A stretch of DNA of 9,003 nucleotides, from positions 1-9,003 of the forward strand of contig JACQHM010000267.1 of assembly GCA_016199025.1 (NCBI GenBank), given 5' to 3'. The stretch comes from Candidatus Methylomirabilota bacterium. GTDB taxonomy: Bacteria; Methylomirabilota; Methylomirabilia; Methylomirabilales; JACQHM01. Position 1 is the first letter of the stretch. The number at the start of each line of letters is the position of its first letter. The notes under the pieces are model-generated. The model saw nothing but the letters and a program-made list of their open reading frames with translations. It was not told the DNA's origin and did no database searches. This document shows, piece by piece, positions 1 to 5,326 of the stretch. Made by a program: the position numbers and the translations under genes.

Positions 1-37
1 CTCTCCCCCTTGATGGGGGAGAGTAAGGGTGGGGGTG
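1..37 (+). repeat. GC-rich palindromic repeat inside the transporter frame
   Basis: Perfect 9-base arms CTCTCCCCC (1-9) and GGGGGAGAG (15-23) enclose the loop TTGAT, followed by a G-rich tail to about 37. It is read through in frame by the transporter frame, giving a low-complexity Ser/Pro/Gly segment just before the membrane domain. A related copy lies at 1007-1038. It looks like a dispersed repeat, but genome-wide copy number cannot be seen here. Confidence 0.6.
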
Positions 38-960
38 CACAGGAGAGATCCACCCCGGCCGCGATCCTTAAGCCTCAACCCCGGGGGGCCTCGAAATGGG
101 ATCTCCAGTTCATGCGGCTGATCACGGCCAAAGAGCTGGGGCTGGGGGTCATCCTGCTCTCCCTCCTCCTGGCCTTTAGCCTTGGCGCGTTTCACGCCTT
201 GGAGCCCGGCCACGGGAAGACGGTAGTGGCAGCCTATCTGGTCGGCTCTCGGGGGACGGCGGGGCATGCGCTGCTTCTGGGGCTGATCGTCACGGCCACG
301 CACACCGCAGGCGTCTATCTCCTGGGACTCGTGACGTTGTCCCTCTCCAAGTATGTGTTCCCCGAGCGGCTGTACCCCTGGCTGGGCTTCCTCTCCGGGA
401 TAGCCATTGTGGGGATGGGCTTGATGATCTTCTCCAGGCACTATCGCCGGCTTTCAAGTGGCAGAGCTGAACCACTTACAGCGCATCACCACCCTCATGA
501 CCATGCTCATCCTCACCCCCATGGCCACTCCCATCCCGAACAGGGGCAGGGGCCTTTGTACCATCACCACGATGACGCCGACCACCGCCACGGACATCCC
601 TACCCCCATGAGGATCGAGGGCCGGGGACCGTGGCCTACCAGGAGCTCTTGACCCTGGGGATCACGGGAGGGATCGTCCCCTGTCCGGCAGCCCTGGTCG
701 TCCTCCTGAGTGCCATCTCCCTTGGTCGGATCGGGTTCGGATTGCTCTTGATCGTGGCCTTCAGCGCCGGGCTGGCCCTGGTCCTGATGGGGATCGGCCT
801 GCTGATGGTCTATGCCCGGCGGTTCATGGCCAGGTTCAGTGGGGAGGGGAGGCTCCTCCACAGGCTTCCCCTGGTCTCCTCCCTCGCCATCGCCCTTTTA
901 GGCGTCGTCATCGCCGTTCAATCCCTGGTCAGCGGAAATATCCTCCCGTTCAGGCTCTGA
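1..960 (+). CDS. Nickel/cobalt efflux transporter, RcnA/NicO family, probably 5'-incomplete
   Basis: Integral inner-membrane protein expected to export Ni2+/Co2+. The frame is open to the left edge; the first in-window starts are TTG at 10 and ATG at 13. Numbering from the TTG, the first membrane segment (about 45-62) runs into HALEPGHGKT (62-71), which matches the RcnA signature HGLEPGHSKT with its metal-binding histidines. Two further helices follow. Next comes a loop at about 159-204 with 17 histidines, typical of the cytosolic metal-sensing loop of RcnA. The second half has GITGGIVPCPAALVVLL, also an RcnA hallmark, and two or three more helices. Relatives often carry a long N-terminal extracytoplasmic domain before this membrane part. 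The proline-rich stretch before residue 40 looks like the linker, so the true start is probably outside the window. The direction of transport and the metal are inferred from the family. The gene converges on the lipoprotein gene with a 31-base gap and no clear terminator. Confidence 0.88.
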   Translation, partial: LSPLMGESKGGGAQERSTPAAILKPQPRGASKWDLQFMRLITAKELGLGVILLSLLLAFSLGAFHALEPGHGKTVVAAYLVGSRGTAGHALLLGLIVTATHTAGVYLLGLVTLSLSKYVFPERLYPWLGFLSGIAIVGMGLMIFSRHYRRLSSGRAEPLTAHHHPHDHAHPHPHGHSHPEQGQGPLYHHHDDADHRHGHPYPHEDRGPGTVAYQELLTLGITGGIVPCPAALVVLLSAISLGRIGFGLLLIVAFSAGLALVLMGIGLLMVYARRFMARFSGEGRLLHRLPLVSSLAIALLGVVIAVQSLVSGNILPFRL

Positions 961-991
961 ACAACCCCCCCATTTCGAGGATCGGGAACCG

Positions 992-1375
992 TCACTTGAT
1001 AGCGATCCTCCCACTCCCGCCCAAGGGGGAGGGGAAGGGCAGAGGGCCGCAGTCGAAGGGGAAGATCCCCGACCGCTCTGCCAGGAACTTCACCGTTGCC
1101 TCCTCGTCCTGCTTCACGTAGCGCCTGATGCCGAAGGCCGGGATCGAGATCACATGGTCCTTCCCGTCGCTCCTGAAGGTCACCGAGATCAGGACCGATC
1201 GACCATCCCGATCCACCAGGATGACAGAAGGGTAGCACTGATCATTCCAGGCGATGATAGAAAAGCTCACCTCCTTCACGCCCTGGGGTACCCGGGCGGC
1301 CGGGTTCCGTTCCGGGAACAGGGTCGTACACGAGGTCAAGCCGATCAGGATCGGAAGTAGCCAGAAGATTCGCAT
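992..1375 (-). CDS. Small lipoprotein with cupredoxin-like domain
   Basis: Predicted 127-residue lipoprotein. I chose the ATG at 1375 rather than the upstream ATG at 1441, because it places a classic signal peptide at the N-terminus: MR, a hydrophobic stretch, then the lipobox LTSC with Cys16 as the lipidated residue. The upstream 22 codons have no such character. Residues about 50-127 resemble cupredoxin-like domains: a beta strand, then DHVISIPAFGI with His74 where the first copper histidine sits, then EATVKF and SGIFPFDCG with Cys109 where the copper cysteine sits, and a last strand GRIAIK. The second histidine and the methionine expected after the cysteine are absent; that loop is the Pro/Gly-rich product of a palindromic repeat. 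It may bind no copper, bind it differently, or be a decaying gene. The family call is by eye and uncertain. It would be anchored in the periplasm or outer membrane. It converges on the transporter gene; a copper or electron-transfer role is not shown by context. Confidence 0.62.
   Translation of the reverse strand: MRIFWLLPILIGLTSCTTLFPERNPAARVPQGVKEVSFSIIAWNDQCYPSVILVDRDGRSVLISVTFRSDGKDHVISIPAFGIRRYVKQDEEATVKFLAERSGIFPFDCGPLPFPSPLGGSGRIAIK
1007..1038 (-). repeat. Second copy of the GC-rich palindromic repeat, in the lipoprotein's 3' end
   Basis: On the minus strand this reads CTCCCCCTTG and then a complementary GGGAG (core 1014-1031), flanked by CCCTTCCC and GTGGGAGG. It shares the CTCCCCCTTG core and G-rich 3' flank with the repeat at 1-37. 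It is translated in the same frame as that copy: both give SPL followed by Gly-rich residues. It encodes the segment replacing the usual copper-binding loop. Confidence 0.5.
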
Positions 1376-1436
1376 CACTGTCTTCTCGAGGGGAATGGGA
1401 GTCAGCGGGGGAAGGATAGCACAGGAGCAGGGCTCT

Positions 1437-1604
1437 TTCAACCGGAGACGAGATGTTGCCTACATCTATCTGGACTGCATGGTGAACGAAGCGGTGACGG
1501 TGCTGGCCCGGCGGGCGCTGGAGCAGAAGGTTGATCCGAGGCCGATCATCCAACGGCTGCGGAGGGAGATTCCAGCGGAGATGGTTGACTGGACAGGTCC
1601 CGAT
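1437..1604 (+). pseudogene. Orphan middle fragment of a PIN-domain (VapC-like) toxin
   Basis: An open frame from 1437 to 1592 encodes RRDVAYIYLDCMVNEAVTVL followed by ARRALEQ and, further on, EIPAEMVDW. This resembles the central helices of PIN-domain ribonuclease toxins, including the conserved acidic residue in VNEAVTVLARR (Glu codon 1488-1490). The N-terminal DTN motif strand is missing; upstream there is only sequence antisense to the lipoprotein gene and its leader. After about 1600 the frame (to a stop near 1683) no longer resembles the family's C-terminus with its remaining acidic residues. No start codon with a ribosome site fits. I read it as a gene remnant, not an active toxin. The rest of the 1376-1708 stretch shows no other gene. 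Confidence 0.5.
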
Positions 1605-1708
1605 GACCGGAGATCCAGGATAAGAAACGCAGAAGGCCTTGATTTGGCATCCACGAGAGTGTGTCCGAGCAAAGAGCGCCCCTGAGCCGGGTCTAAGTGC
1701 GTTCATAC

Positions 1709-1736
1709 TTAACACACAACTTATGTGTGCTATCCT
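1709..1736 (+). promoter_or_regulatory. Sigma70-like promoter with embedded inverted-repeat operator for the toxin-antitoxin operon
   Basis: A candidate -35 TTAACA (1709-1714) and -10 TATCCT (1731-1736) are separated by 16 bases. Between them lies a perfect inverted repeat, CACACA (1713-1718) and TGTGTG (1724-1729) around ACTTA. A dyad between -35 and -10 is where a ribbon-helix-helix antitoxin would bind to autorepress. The operon's first gene starts 22 bases after the -10, with AGGAGG at 1743-1748, nine bases before the ATG. Confidence 0.5.
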
Positions 1737-1757
1737 TGAAACAGGAGGAAATCCAAG

Positions 1758-2036
1758 ATGCCGACCCCGGTGAAACGTCTGACCTTTCGGCTCCATCAGC
1801 CCACGATTGCGGGGATCGAGGAGCTGGTCCAAAGCGGCTTGGCTCCCAGTAAGAACGCCCTGATTGAGCAGTTGGTAGAGCAGGCCCTCCGGCGGCACCG
1901 GCAGCAGCAGCGGGAGGAGGAAGCCTTCAAGCAGTATCAAGCAGCTTTTGAAAACCCCACCTACCGTGCCGAGCAAGAGGCCCTCCTCCACGTTTTCGCG
2001 CTGGCTGATGCCGAGACGGCGCGACAAGTCGAGTAA
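1758..2036 (+). CDS. Ribbon-helix-helix antitoxin of a MazF-type toxin-antitoxin pair
   Basis: A 92-residue protein. Residues 5-46 (VKRLTFRL, then TIAGIEELVQSG, then SKNALIEQLVEQALRR) fit a ribbon-helix-helix DNA-binding fold: a short basic beta strand followed by two helices. The rest is Gln/Glu-rich and probably disordered until bound to toxin, as in MazE-like and related antitoxins. The start is secure: AGGAGG lies at 1743-1748 with nine bases to the ATG. It ends 5 bases before the toxin ATG, and the toxin has no strong ribosome site of its own, so translational coupling is likely. It should neutralise the toxin and repress the operon by binding the CACACA/TGTGTG dyad upstream; that part is inference. 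The frame looks intact, unlike the toxin's. Confidence 0.8.
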   Translation: MPTPVKRLTFRLHQPTIAGIEELVQSGLAPSKNALIEQLVEQALRRHRQQQREEEAFKQYQAAFENPTYRAEQEALLHVFALADAETARQVE

Positions 2037-2041
2037 GCGCA

Positions 2042-2689
2042 ATGCGCCGGCGATGGGCCCTGGTCAAAGCTGACCTGGGGGAACCCCTTGGGCATGAGCA
2101 AGGATTCCTCCGGCCGGTGCTCGTCATCAGCAACGAGGCTTTCAATCGAGCCTCCGGCCTGTTGACAGTCCTCCCAGCCACCTCGGTGAAACCGGGTCGC
2201 TCCCCACAGCTCTTCGAGGTGTTCCTCCCGGCGGGGGCCGCCGGCAATCCTGTCGATTCGATTTCGGCACCGGACCGGAGCGATTGGCGCCAAGGGTTGA
2301 GACGGAAACATACCCTCAGCATCCTGCGGAAAGGAAAAGGTTTAACCCCTAAGGAACCCGTCACTCCATCACCTGGAACCTCCGGATCGCCTCTTCTGGA
2401 CCCCTCATCGCTCGAAGAGACGGAGGAATTCCGCTGGACTGACGATCCGGATGCCTCGAAGAGGAAGAGGTCAACCTCTCCGCTTCGGACTTTCCTGAGC
2501 ACCTGGTCAGGGGGACCACCGGGGAAGAGGAGCGCGGACAGGAGAACGTTGGTGTCAGGGAAATCGTCCACGTTTTCGTCGTTCGTGCCATCTGGTGCTC
2601 CGTTCGTGCTTAGTCTTACTGAGCAGAATACTCCATGGAAGGCCTTTGTCAAGCAATTCCGTCCTTCTGGTCAGGTTGCCTACCCCTGA
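2042..2689 (+). CDS. MazF/PemK-family toxin with abnormal C-terminus (probably degenerate)
   Basis: The first 74 codons match the MazF/PemK endoribonuclease family: KADLGEPLGHEQGFLRPVLV, then ISNEAFNRASGLLTVLPATS, then FEVFLPAGAAGNPVDSI. Family members cleave mRNA or tRNA when their antitoxin is lost. A normal member ends at about 105-120 residues. Here the frame stops resembling the family after codon 74 (about 2263) yet stays open for 215 codons. A neighbouring frame gives GPERLAPRVET (about 2267-2300, stop at 2350-2352), which looks more like a family C-terminus and points to one or more frameshifts near 2260-2275. The last hundred residues are Ser/Pro/Thr/Arg-rich and are simply the opposite strand of a PIN pseudogene. 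The gene is therefore likely inactive or encodes a truncated toxin; a sequencing indel is an alternative. It follows the antitoxin by 5 bases. Confidence 0.6.
   Translation: MRRRWALVKADLGEPLGHEQGFLRPVLVISNEAFNRASGLLTVLPATSVKPGRSPQLFEVFLPAGAAGNPVDSISAPDRSDWRQGLRRKHTLSILRKGKGLTPKEPVTPSPGTSGSPLLDPSSLEETEEFRWTDDPDASKRKRSTSPLRTFLSTWSGGPPGKRSADRRTLVSGKSSTFSSFVPSGAPFVLSLTEQNTPWKAFVKQFRPSGQVAYP
2405..2591 (-). pseudogene. PIN-domain toxin pseudogene with frameshift and internal deletion
   Basis: Reading the minus strand from the ATG at 2591 gives MARTTKTWTIS. One frame over comes DTNVLLSALLFPGGPPDQVL and then a stretch ending EVDLF, the standard N-terminus of the COG1569-type PIN family with its catalytic Asp in DTN. 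A third frame then gives GIRIVSPAEFLRLFER and a TGA at 2405-2407, typical of the same family's C-terminus. The central acidic residues (roughly 80 codons) are missing. At least one single-base frameshift near the DTN codons and one large internal deletion are therefore needed. It cannot encode a working nuclease. It lies wholly antisense within the extended toxin frame. Confidence 0.65.
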
Positions 2690-2733
2690 CCGCTTCACCC
2701 TTGTAAGATGGGCATCAAGTGAGAAGCGGTCAG
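2686..2733. repeat. Long hairpin with perfect 11-base arms
   Basis: CTGACCGCTTC (2686-2696) and GAAGCGGTCAG (2723-2733) are exact reverse complements around a 26-base centre. Inside it CTTG (2700-2703) and CAAG (2716-2719) can extend the stem imperfectly. It overlaps the toxin frame's stop and sits at the junction between the decayed toxin region and the ABC-ATPase remnant. It could act as a two-way terminator (there is no T-run) or be a mobile-element scar. The rest of 2592-2807 shows no gene. Confidence 0.55.
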
Positions 2734-2807
2734 CCGTTGACCGGCTTACAGGGCGTCTGCTATGGTTAACCCGATGCGTGCTCGATATATAGGGAGGCCT
2801 GAAAGGG

Positions 2808-3118
2808 GTGAAGAGGGGCGGCGGCGGGGAGCAGCAGATGCTGGCCCTGGCCCGGGGCCTGATGGCCGACCCCAAGCTCCTCCTCTTAGACGATCCTTTT
2901 TTCAGCCTCGCCCCGAAGGCAGCCGGGATGCTGGAACAGACCATCAAGGATCTTCCCAGAGAAGGGTTTCAGTCCTCATGGTGGGACAGCATGTGAGACG
3001 CCTCCTCGCCTTATCCGACCGGGCCTGCCTCCTTCAGGCTGGGAGGATCTTGCTGGAAGGGGAAGGAGAGGGTCTCCTGGAACACCCGCTGCTCAAGCAG
3101 TCCCTCTTAGGCCTCTAA
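2808..3118 (+). pseudogene. 3' remnant of a LivF-type branched-chain amino acid ABC transporter ATPase
   Basis: The C-terminal half of an ABC ATPase. The signature-loop remnant GGGGEQQMLALARGLMADPK is followed by LLLLDDPFFSLAPK, where family members have LLLLDEPSLGLAPK. The frame then breaks at GGG 2964-2966 and resumes one frame over as VSVLMVGQHVRRLLALSDRA, ending EGLLEHPLLKQSLLGL and TAA at 3116-3118. Restoring a single G in the 2964-2966 run joins the two frames. The Walker A half is missing, the catalytic Glu after Walker B is Asp, and the signature loop has lost its LS. The closest family is LivF (ATPase of the Liv high-affinity leucine/isoleucine/valine importer). No permease or binding-protein gene is nearby. 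It is a relic and gives no evidence of current transport. Confidence 0.82.
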
Positions 3119-3145
3119 CACCCACCGCCTCGTGAAGGAGAGCCG

Positions 3146-3877
3146 ATGGAATTCCGACGACTCGACGACCTCCGAACCACCGACGGAAAACCTGTTCCCG
3201 CCTACCTCTACCTGCCCGAGAAGCCCCTGGGAGGGGTGGCCCTCTGCCACGGCTATGGGGGTTGCAAGGAACACATGGTGGGGCTCGGCGCCAGGTTGGC
3301 CGAAGAGGGGCTCACCGCCCTTTGCTTCGACCTCCGGGGCCACGGCGAGAACCAGGCCCTCTTCGATGACAGGATGCTGGACGATCTCGAAGCAGCGATC
3401 CAGTTTCTTCGACGCTACGGGAAGGTCGCGGCCATCGGCCATAGCCTGGGGGGACGCCTGGTCTTGATGAGCACGGCGGACCTGGTCGTCGCCATTTCAC
3501 CGGCGGTCCCGAAAACCCCTTCGGAGGAGGGGAAGCAGATCCTCCTCGCCTTTGGCAGCACCATGGTGAAGACAGCCGATCCGGCCCAGATCCTGGAGCT
3601 CCTCCAGGATTTAGGAGAGGTCCCCAAAAAGGAAGGGACCAAGCTCCTTGTTTATGCCAAAGGGGACATCCCGAGCTTGATCGAAGGGACCCTGGATTTG
3701 AAGAAGGGCCTCCCCCAGGCCGAACTCCTGGAGATCACGACCCACCAGCATCAGCCGGTCCCTCTCTCCAAAAGCGTCCTCCGCTACCTCCACCACTGGT
3801 TCAACCACGCAGAGCTGAAATACAACGTCGAAGTCCTGGAGGAGGTGCCGAGGTGGCTGAAGACGAGGCTCGGCTGA
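3146..3877 (+). CDS. Alpha/beta-hydrolase family protein (serine hydrolase)
   Basis: A 243-residue soluble protein without signal peptide. AAGGAG at 3135-3140, five bases before the ATG, fixes the start. It has the alpha/beta-hydrolase order: HGYGG (35-39) for the oxyanion region, LCFDLRGHGEN (59-69), then the nucleophile elbow GHSLGG with Ser100, an acid candidate Asp174 in AKGD, and a histidine candidate His200 or His202 in TTHQHQP. The 104-170 region is a short cap. Such proteins are usually esterases, thioesterases or dienelactone-hydrolase-like enzymes. The substrate cannot be told from sequence, and the context (a dead LivF remnant 27 bases upstream, convergent glpX downstream) gives no help. 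It probably acts in the cytoplasm. Confidence 0.85.
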   Translation: MEFRRLDDLRTTDGKPVPAYLYLPEKPLGGVALCHGYGGCKEHMVGLGARLAEEGLTALCFDLRGHGENQALFDDRMLDDLEAAIQFLRRYGKVAAIGHSLGGRLVLMSTADLVVAISPAVPKTPSEEGKQILLAFGSTMVKTADPAQILELLQDLGEVPKKEGTKLLVYAKGDIPSLIEGTLDLKKGLPQAELLEITTHQHQPVPLSKSVLRYLHHWFNHAELKYNVEVLEEVPRWLKTRLG

Positions 3878-3883
3878 AGAGGC

Positions 3884-4879
3884 TTAAGATTTCTGACCCT
3901 CGTACCGGGGCCCGGCCACCTTCCGGAGGCGCGTGAAGTCGTGCTTGGCCTCGACCCATCGGACGGTCCCTGAGACAGAGCGCATCACCAGCGAGGTGGT
4001 CCGGGCCCCTGACCCGAAATAGCGGACCCCCTTCAAGAGCTCACCGTCGGTGATGCCGGTGACCGCCACGAAGACATTCTCCCCTCTGCAGAGGTCATCG
4101 ATGGTGAGGACCCGGTTCAGGTCGTGACCCTCCTCCTTGGCGACCTGCCTCTCCCGATCGTCCCGGGGCCACAGCTTACACTGCATGTCCCCGCCCAAGC
4201 ACTTCAGGGCGGAGGCTGTCACCACCGCCTCGGGGGCGCCCCCGATTCCCATCAGGACATCGATCCCGGACTCCTCCAGGCCGGCCATGATGCCGGGGGC
4301 GACATCCCCATCGCTGATGAGCTTCAGCCTGGCCCCCGCTTCCTTCACCTCCCGGACAAGCTGTTCGTGGCGCGGTCGATCCAGGATGACCACGGTGAGG
4401 TCTTCGACGTTCCGACCCATCGCCTTGGCGATCCTCTTCAGGTTCTCCTTGACAGGGGCCTCGATGTCGATGACCCCTTTGGCCCTGGGGCCAACGGCGA
4501 TCTTCTGCATGTAGACCACGTGGGTGAAGAAGAGGCTCCCCTGCTCGGCGATGGCGACCACGGAGATGGCACCGGGCCGCCCGTTGGCGAGGAGGTTCGT
4601 CCCGTCAATGGGATCCACGGCCACATCCACAGAAGGAGGCGAGCCGTTTCCCACCCGCTCCCCGATGTAGAGCATGGGGGCCTCGTCCTTCTCCCCCTCC
4701 CCGATTACCACCACCCCGTCCATATTCACGGCGTTGATGGTATGACGCATGGCGTCCACGGCAGCCTGGTCGGCTTGTTCCTTCTCGCGACGGCCCATCA
4801 AGCGTGCCGCCGCCATGGCCGCCGCCTCCGTCACCCTGACCAGCTCCAGCGCCAGATTGCGATCCATGGTTTCGCTCAT
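3884..4879 (-). CDS. glpX: Fructose-1,6-bisphosphatase class II
   Basis: A 331-residue enzyme that hydrolyses fructose-1,6-bisphosphate to fructose-6-phosphate in gluconeogenesis, and in the Calvin or ribulose-monophosphate cycles where present; some homologues also act on sedoheptulose-1,7-bisphosphate. Class II landmarks are clear: VIGEGEKDEAPMLYIGE (58-74), VDPIDGTN (88-95), LISDGDVAPG (187-196) and GIGGAPEAV (211-219). The metal and catalytic residues known in E. coli GlpX (Asp33, Glu57, Asp85, Glu213) fall at Asp37, Glu61, Asp89 and Glu217, a constant offset of four, so the active site is complete. The start is the ATG at 4879, with a GAGGGG ribosome site five bases before it. Full length for the family. 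The stop is 6 bases from the end of the convergent hydrolase gene, so the two transcripts probably overlap. Confidence 0.96.
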   Translation of the reverse strand: MSETMDRNLALELVRVTEAAAMAAARLMGRREKEQADQAAVDAMRHTINAVNMDGVVVIGEGEKDEAPMLYIGERVGNGSPPSVDVAVDPIDGTNLLANGRPGAISVVAIAEQGSLFFTHVVYMQKIAVGPRAKGVIDIEAPVKENLKRIAKAMGRNVEDLTVVILDRPRHEQLVREVKEAGARLKLISDGDVAPGIMAGLEESGIDVLMGIGGAPEAVVTASALKCLGGDMQCKLWPRDDRERQVAKEEGHDLNRVLTIDDLCRGENVFVAVTGITDGELLKGVRYFGSGARTTSLVMRSVSGTVRWVEAKHDFTRLRKVAGPRYEGQKS

Positions 4880-4916
4880 GCCAGCCCCTCCCCTCTTCCA
4901 ATGAAATCAAGCGGTT

Positions 4917-4986
4917 AGCCATCAGCTATCAGCCGTCAGCGAAAGCCCGGAAAGGCAAAAACTGCTGCTTCTCATGGCTGATGGCT
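4917..4986. repeat. Inverted repeat with perfect 10-base arms upstream of glpX
   Basis: AGCCATCAGC (4917-4926) and GCTGATGGCT (4977-4986) are exact reverse complements around a 50-base centre. The left arm continues as TATCAGCCGTCAGC, a short tandem-like degenerate repeat. It lies about 38 bases upstream of the glpX start, in the divergent spacer. It may be a dispersed repeat or part of the glpX leader. This entry and the next two describe the 447-base gene-free spacer 4880-5326, in which I see no convincing promoter. Confidence 0.5.
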
Positions 4987-5045
4987 GAAGGCTTCTTTCT
5001 ATGATAACGTTTCCTCGTTGGGATTGCCAGTCGTCCGCACAGAGA

Positions 5046-5091
5046 AAATCCCCCGTTCCCCCCTTTTCCAAAGGGGGGGTAGGAGGGATTT
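5046..5091. repeat. C-rich/G-rich palindromic repeat in the intergenic spacer
   Basis: The left arm, AAATCCCCC then GTTCCCCCCTTT (5046-5066), pairs with AAAGGGGGGG then TAGGAGGGATTT (5070-5091) around a very short loop, with few mismatches. A G-rich tail continues to about 5118. Its design resembles the palindromes at 1-37 and 1007-1038 (C-run, short AT centre, G-run, G-rich flank), but the sequence differs. It could be a bidirectional terminator or a MITE-like dispersed repeat. Confidence 0.6.
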
Positions 5092-5191
5092 CTGGGGAGA
5101 GGATGGGTAGGGGTGGCCGTCGAAACCCCCTTGACGGCCTGTGGGACTTCCTGTACCGTGAGCGTACAGCCGGAAGCCATCCCCTGATTGC

Positions 5192-5259
5192 GGATTGCTG
5201 ATTTCGGATTTCGGATTGAAAGATGGGTACAGACTTCCCAAATCCGAAATCCACAATCC
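5192..5259. repeat. Inverted repeat of 20-base arms (18/20 match)
   Basis: GGATTGCTGATTTCGGATTT (5192-5211) and the reverse complement of 5240-5259 differ at only two positions, around a 28-base centre. The motif GGATTTCGGATT is itself repetitive. This third structure in the spacer lies 67 bases upstream of the gamma-glutamyltransferase-like gene. The short segment 5262-5312 between it and the ribosome site contains a small palindrome AGCCGACGGCT near 5280, but no obvious promoter. Confidence 0.6.
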
Positions 5260-5326
5260 CAAACCAAAATCCTGAGAGCCGACGGCTGAAGGGTGAAGGC
5301 TCAACATCTGAGAAGGAGCGCTTCTG

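Noticed and set aside
454..861. Minus-strand open frame across the transporter's His-rich part
   Set aside because: Its Met/Val-rich segment is the complement of the CAT/CAC histidine codons; no independent gene features.
1376..1441. Upstream in-frame extension of the lipoprotein to the ATG at 1441
   Set aside because: It would bury the lipoprotein signal peptide 22 residues inside the protein; the ATG at 1375 gives a normal lipobox.
1242..2652. Long minus-strand open frames across the toxin-antitoxin region
   Set aside because: They cover well-formed plus-strand antitoxin and toxin sequence and show no domain, apart from the PIN pieces listed as a pseudogene.
2686..2750. Possible integron attC site at the hairpin
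   Set aside because: The arms lack the conserved R' and R'' core sequences and there is no integrase or cassette gene nearby.
2808..2996. A small intact protein from GTG 2808
   Set aside because: It is clearly half of a frameshifted ABC ATPase whose remainder continues in the next frame; not an independent gene.
4124..4918. A long plus-strand open frame antisense to glpX
   Set aside because: It is His/Gly/Pro-rich shadow coding of a highly conserved enzyme on the other strand, with no family resemblance.
4917..5259. Possible CRISPR array in the spacer
   Set aside because: The structures are single, mutually different inverted repeats, without regularly spaced identical direct repeats.
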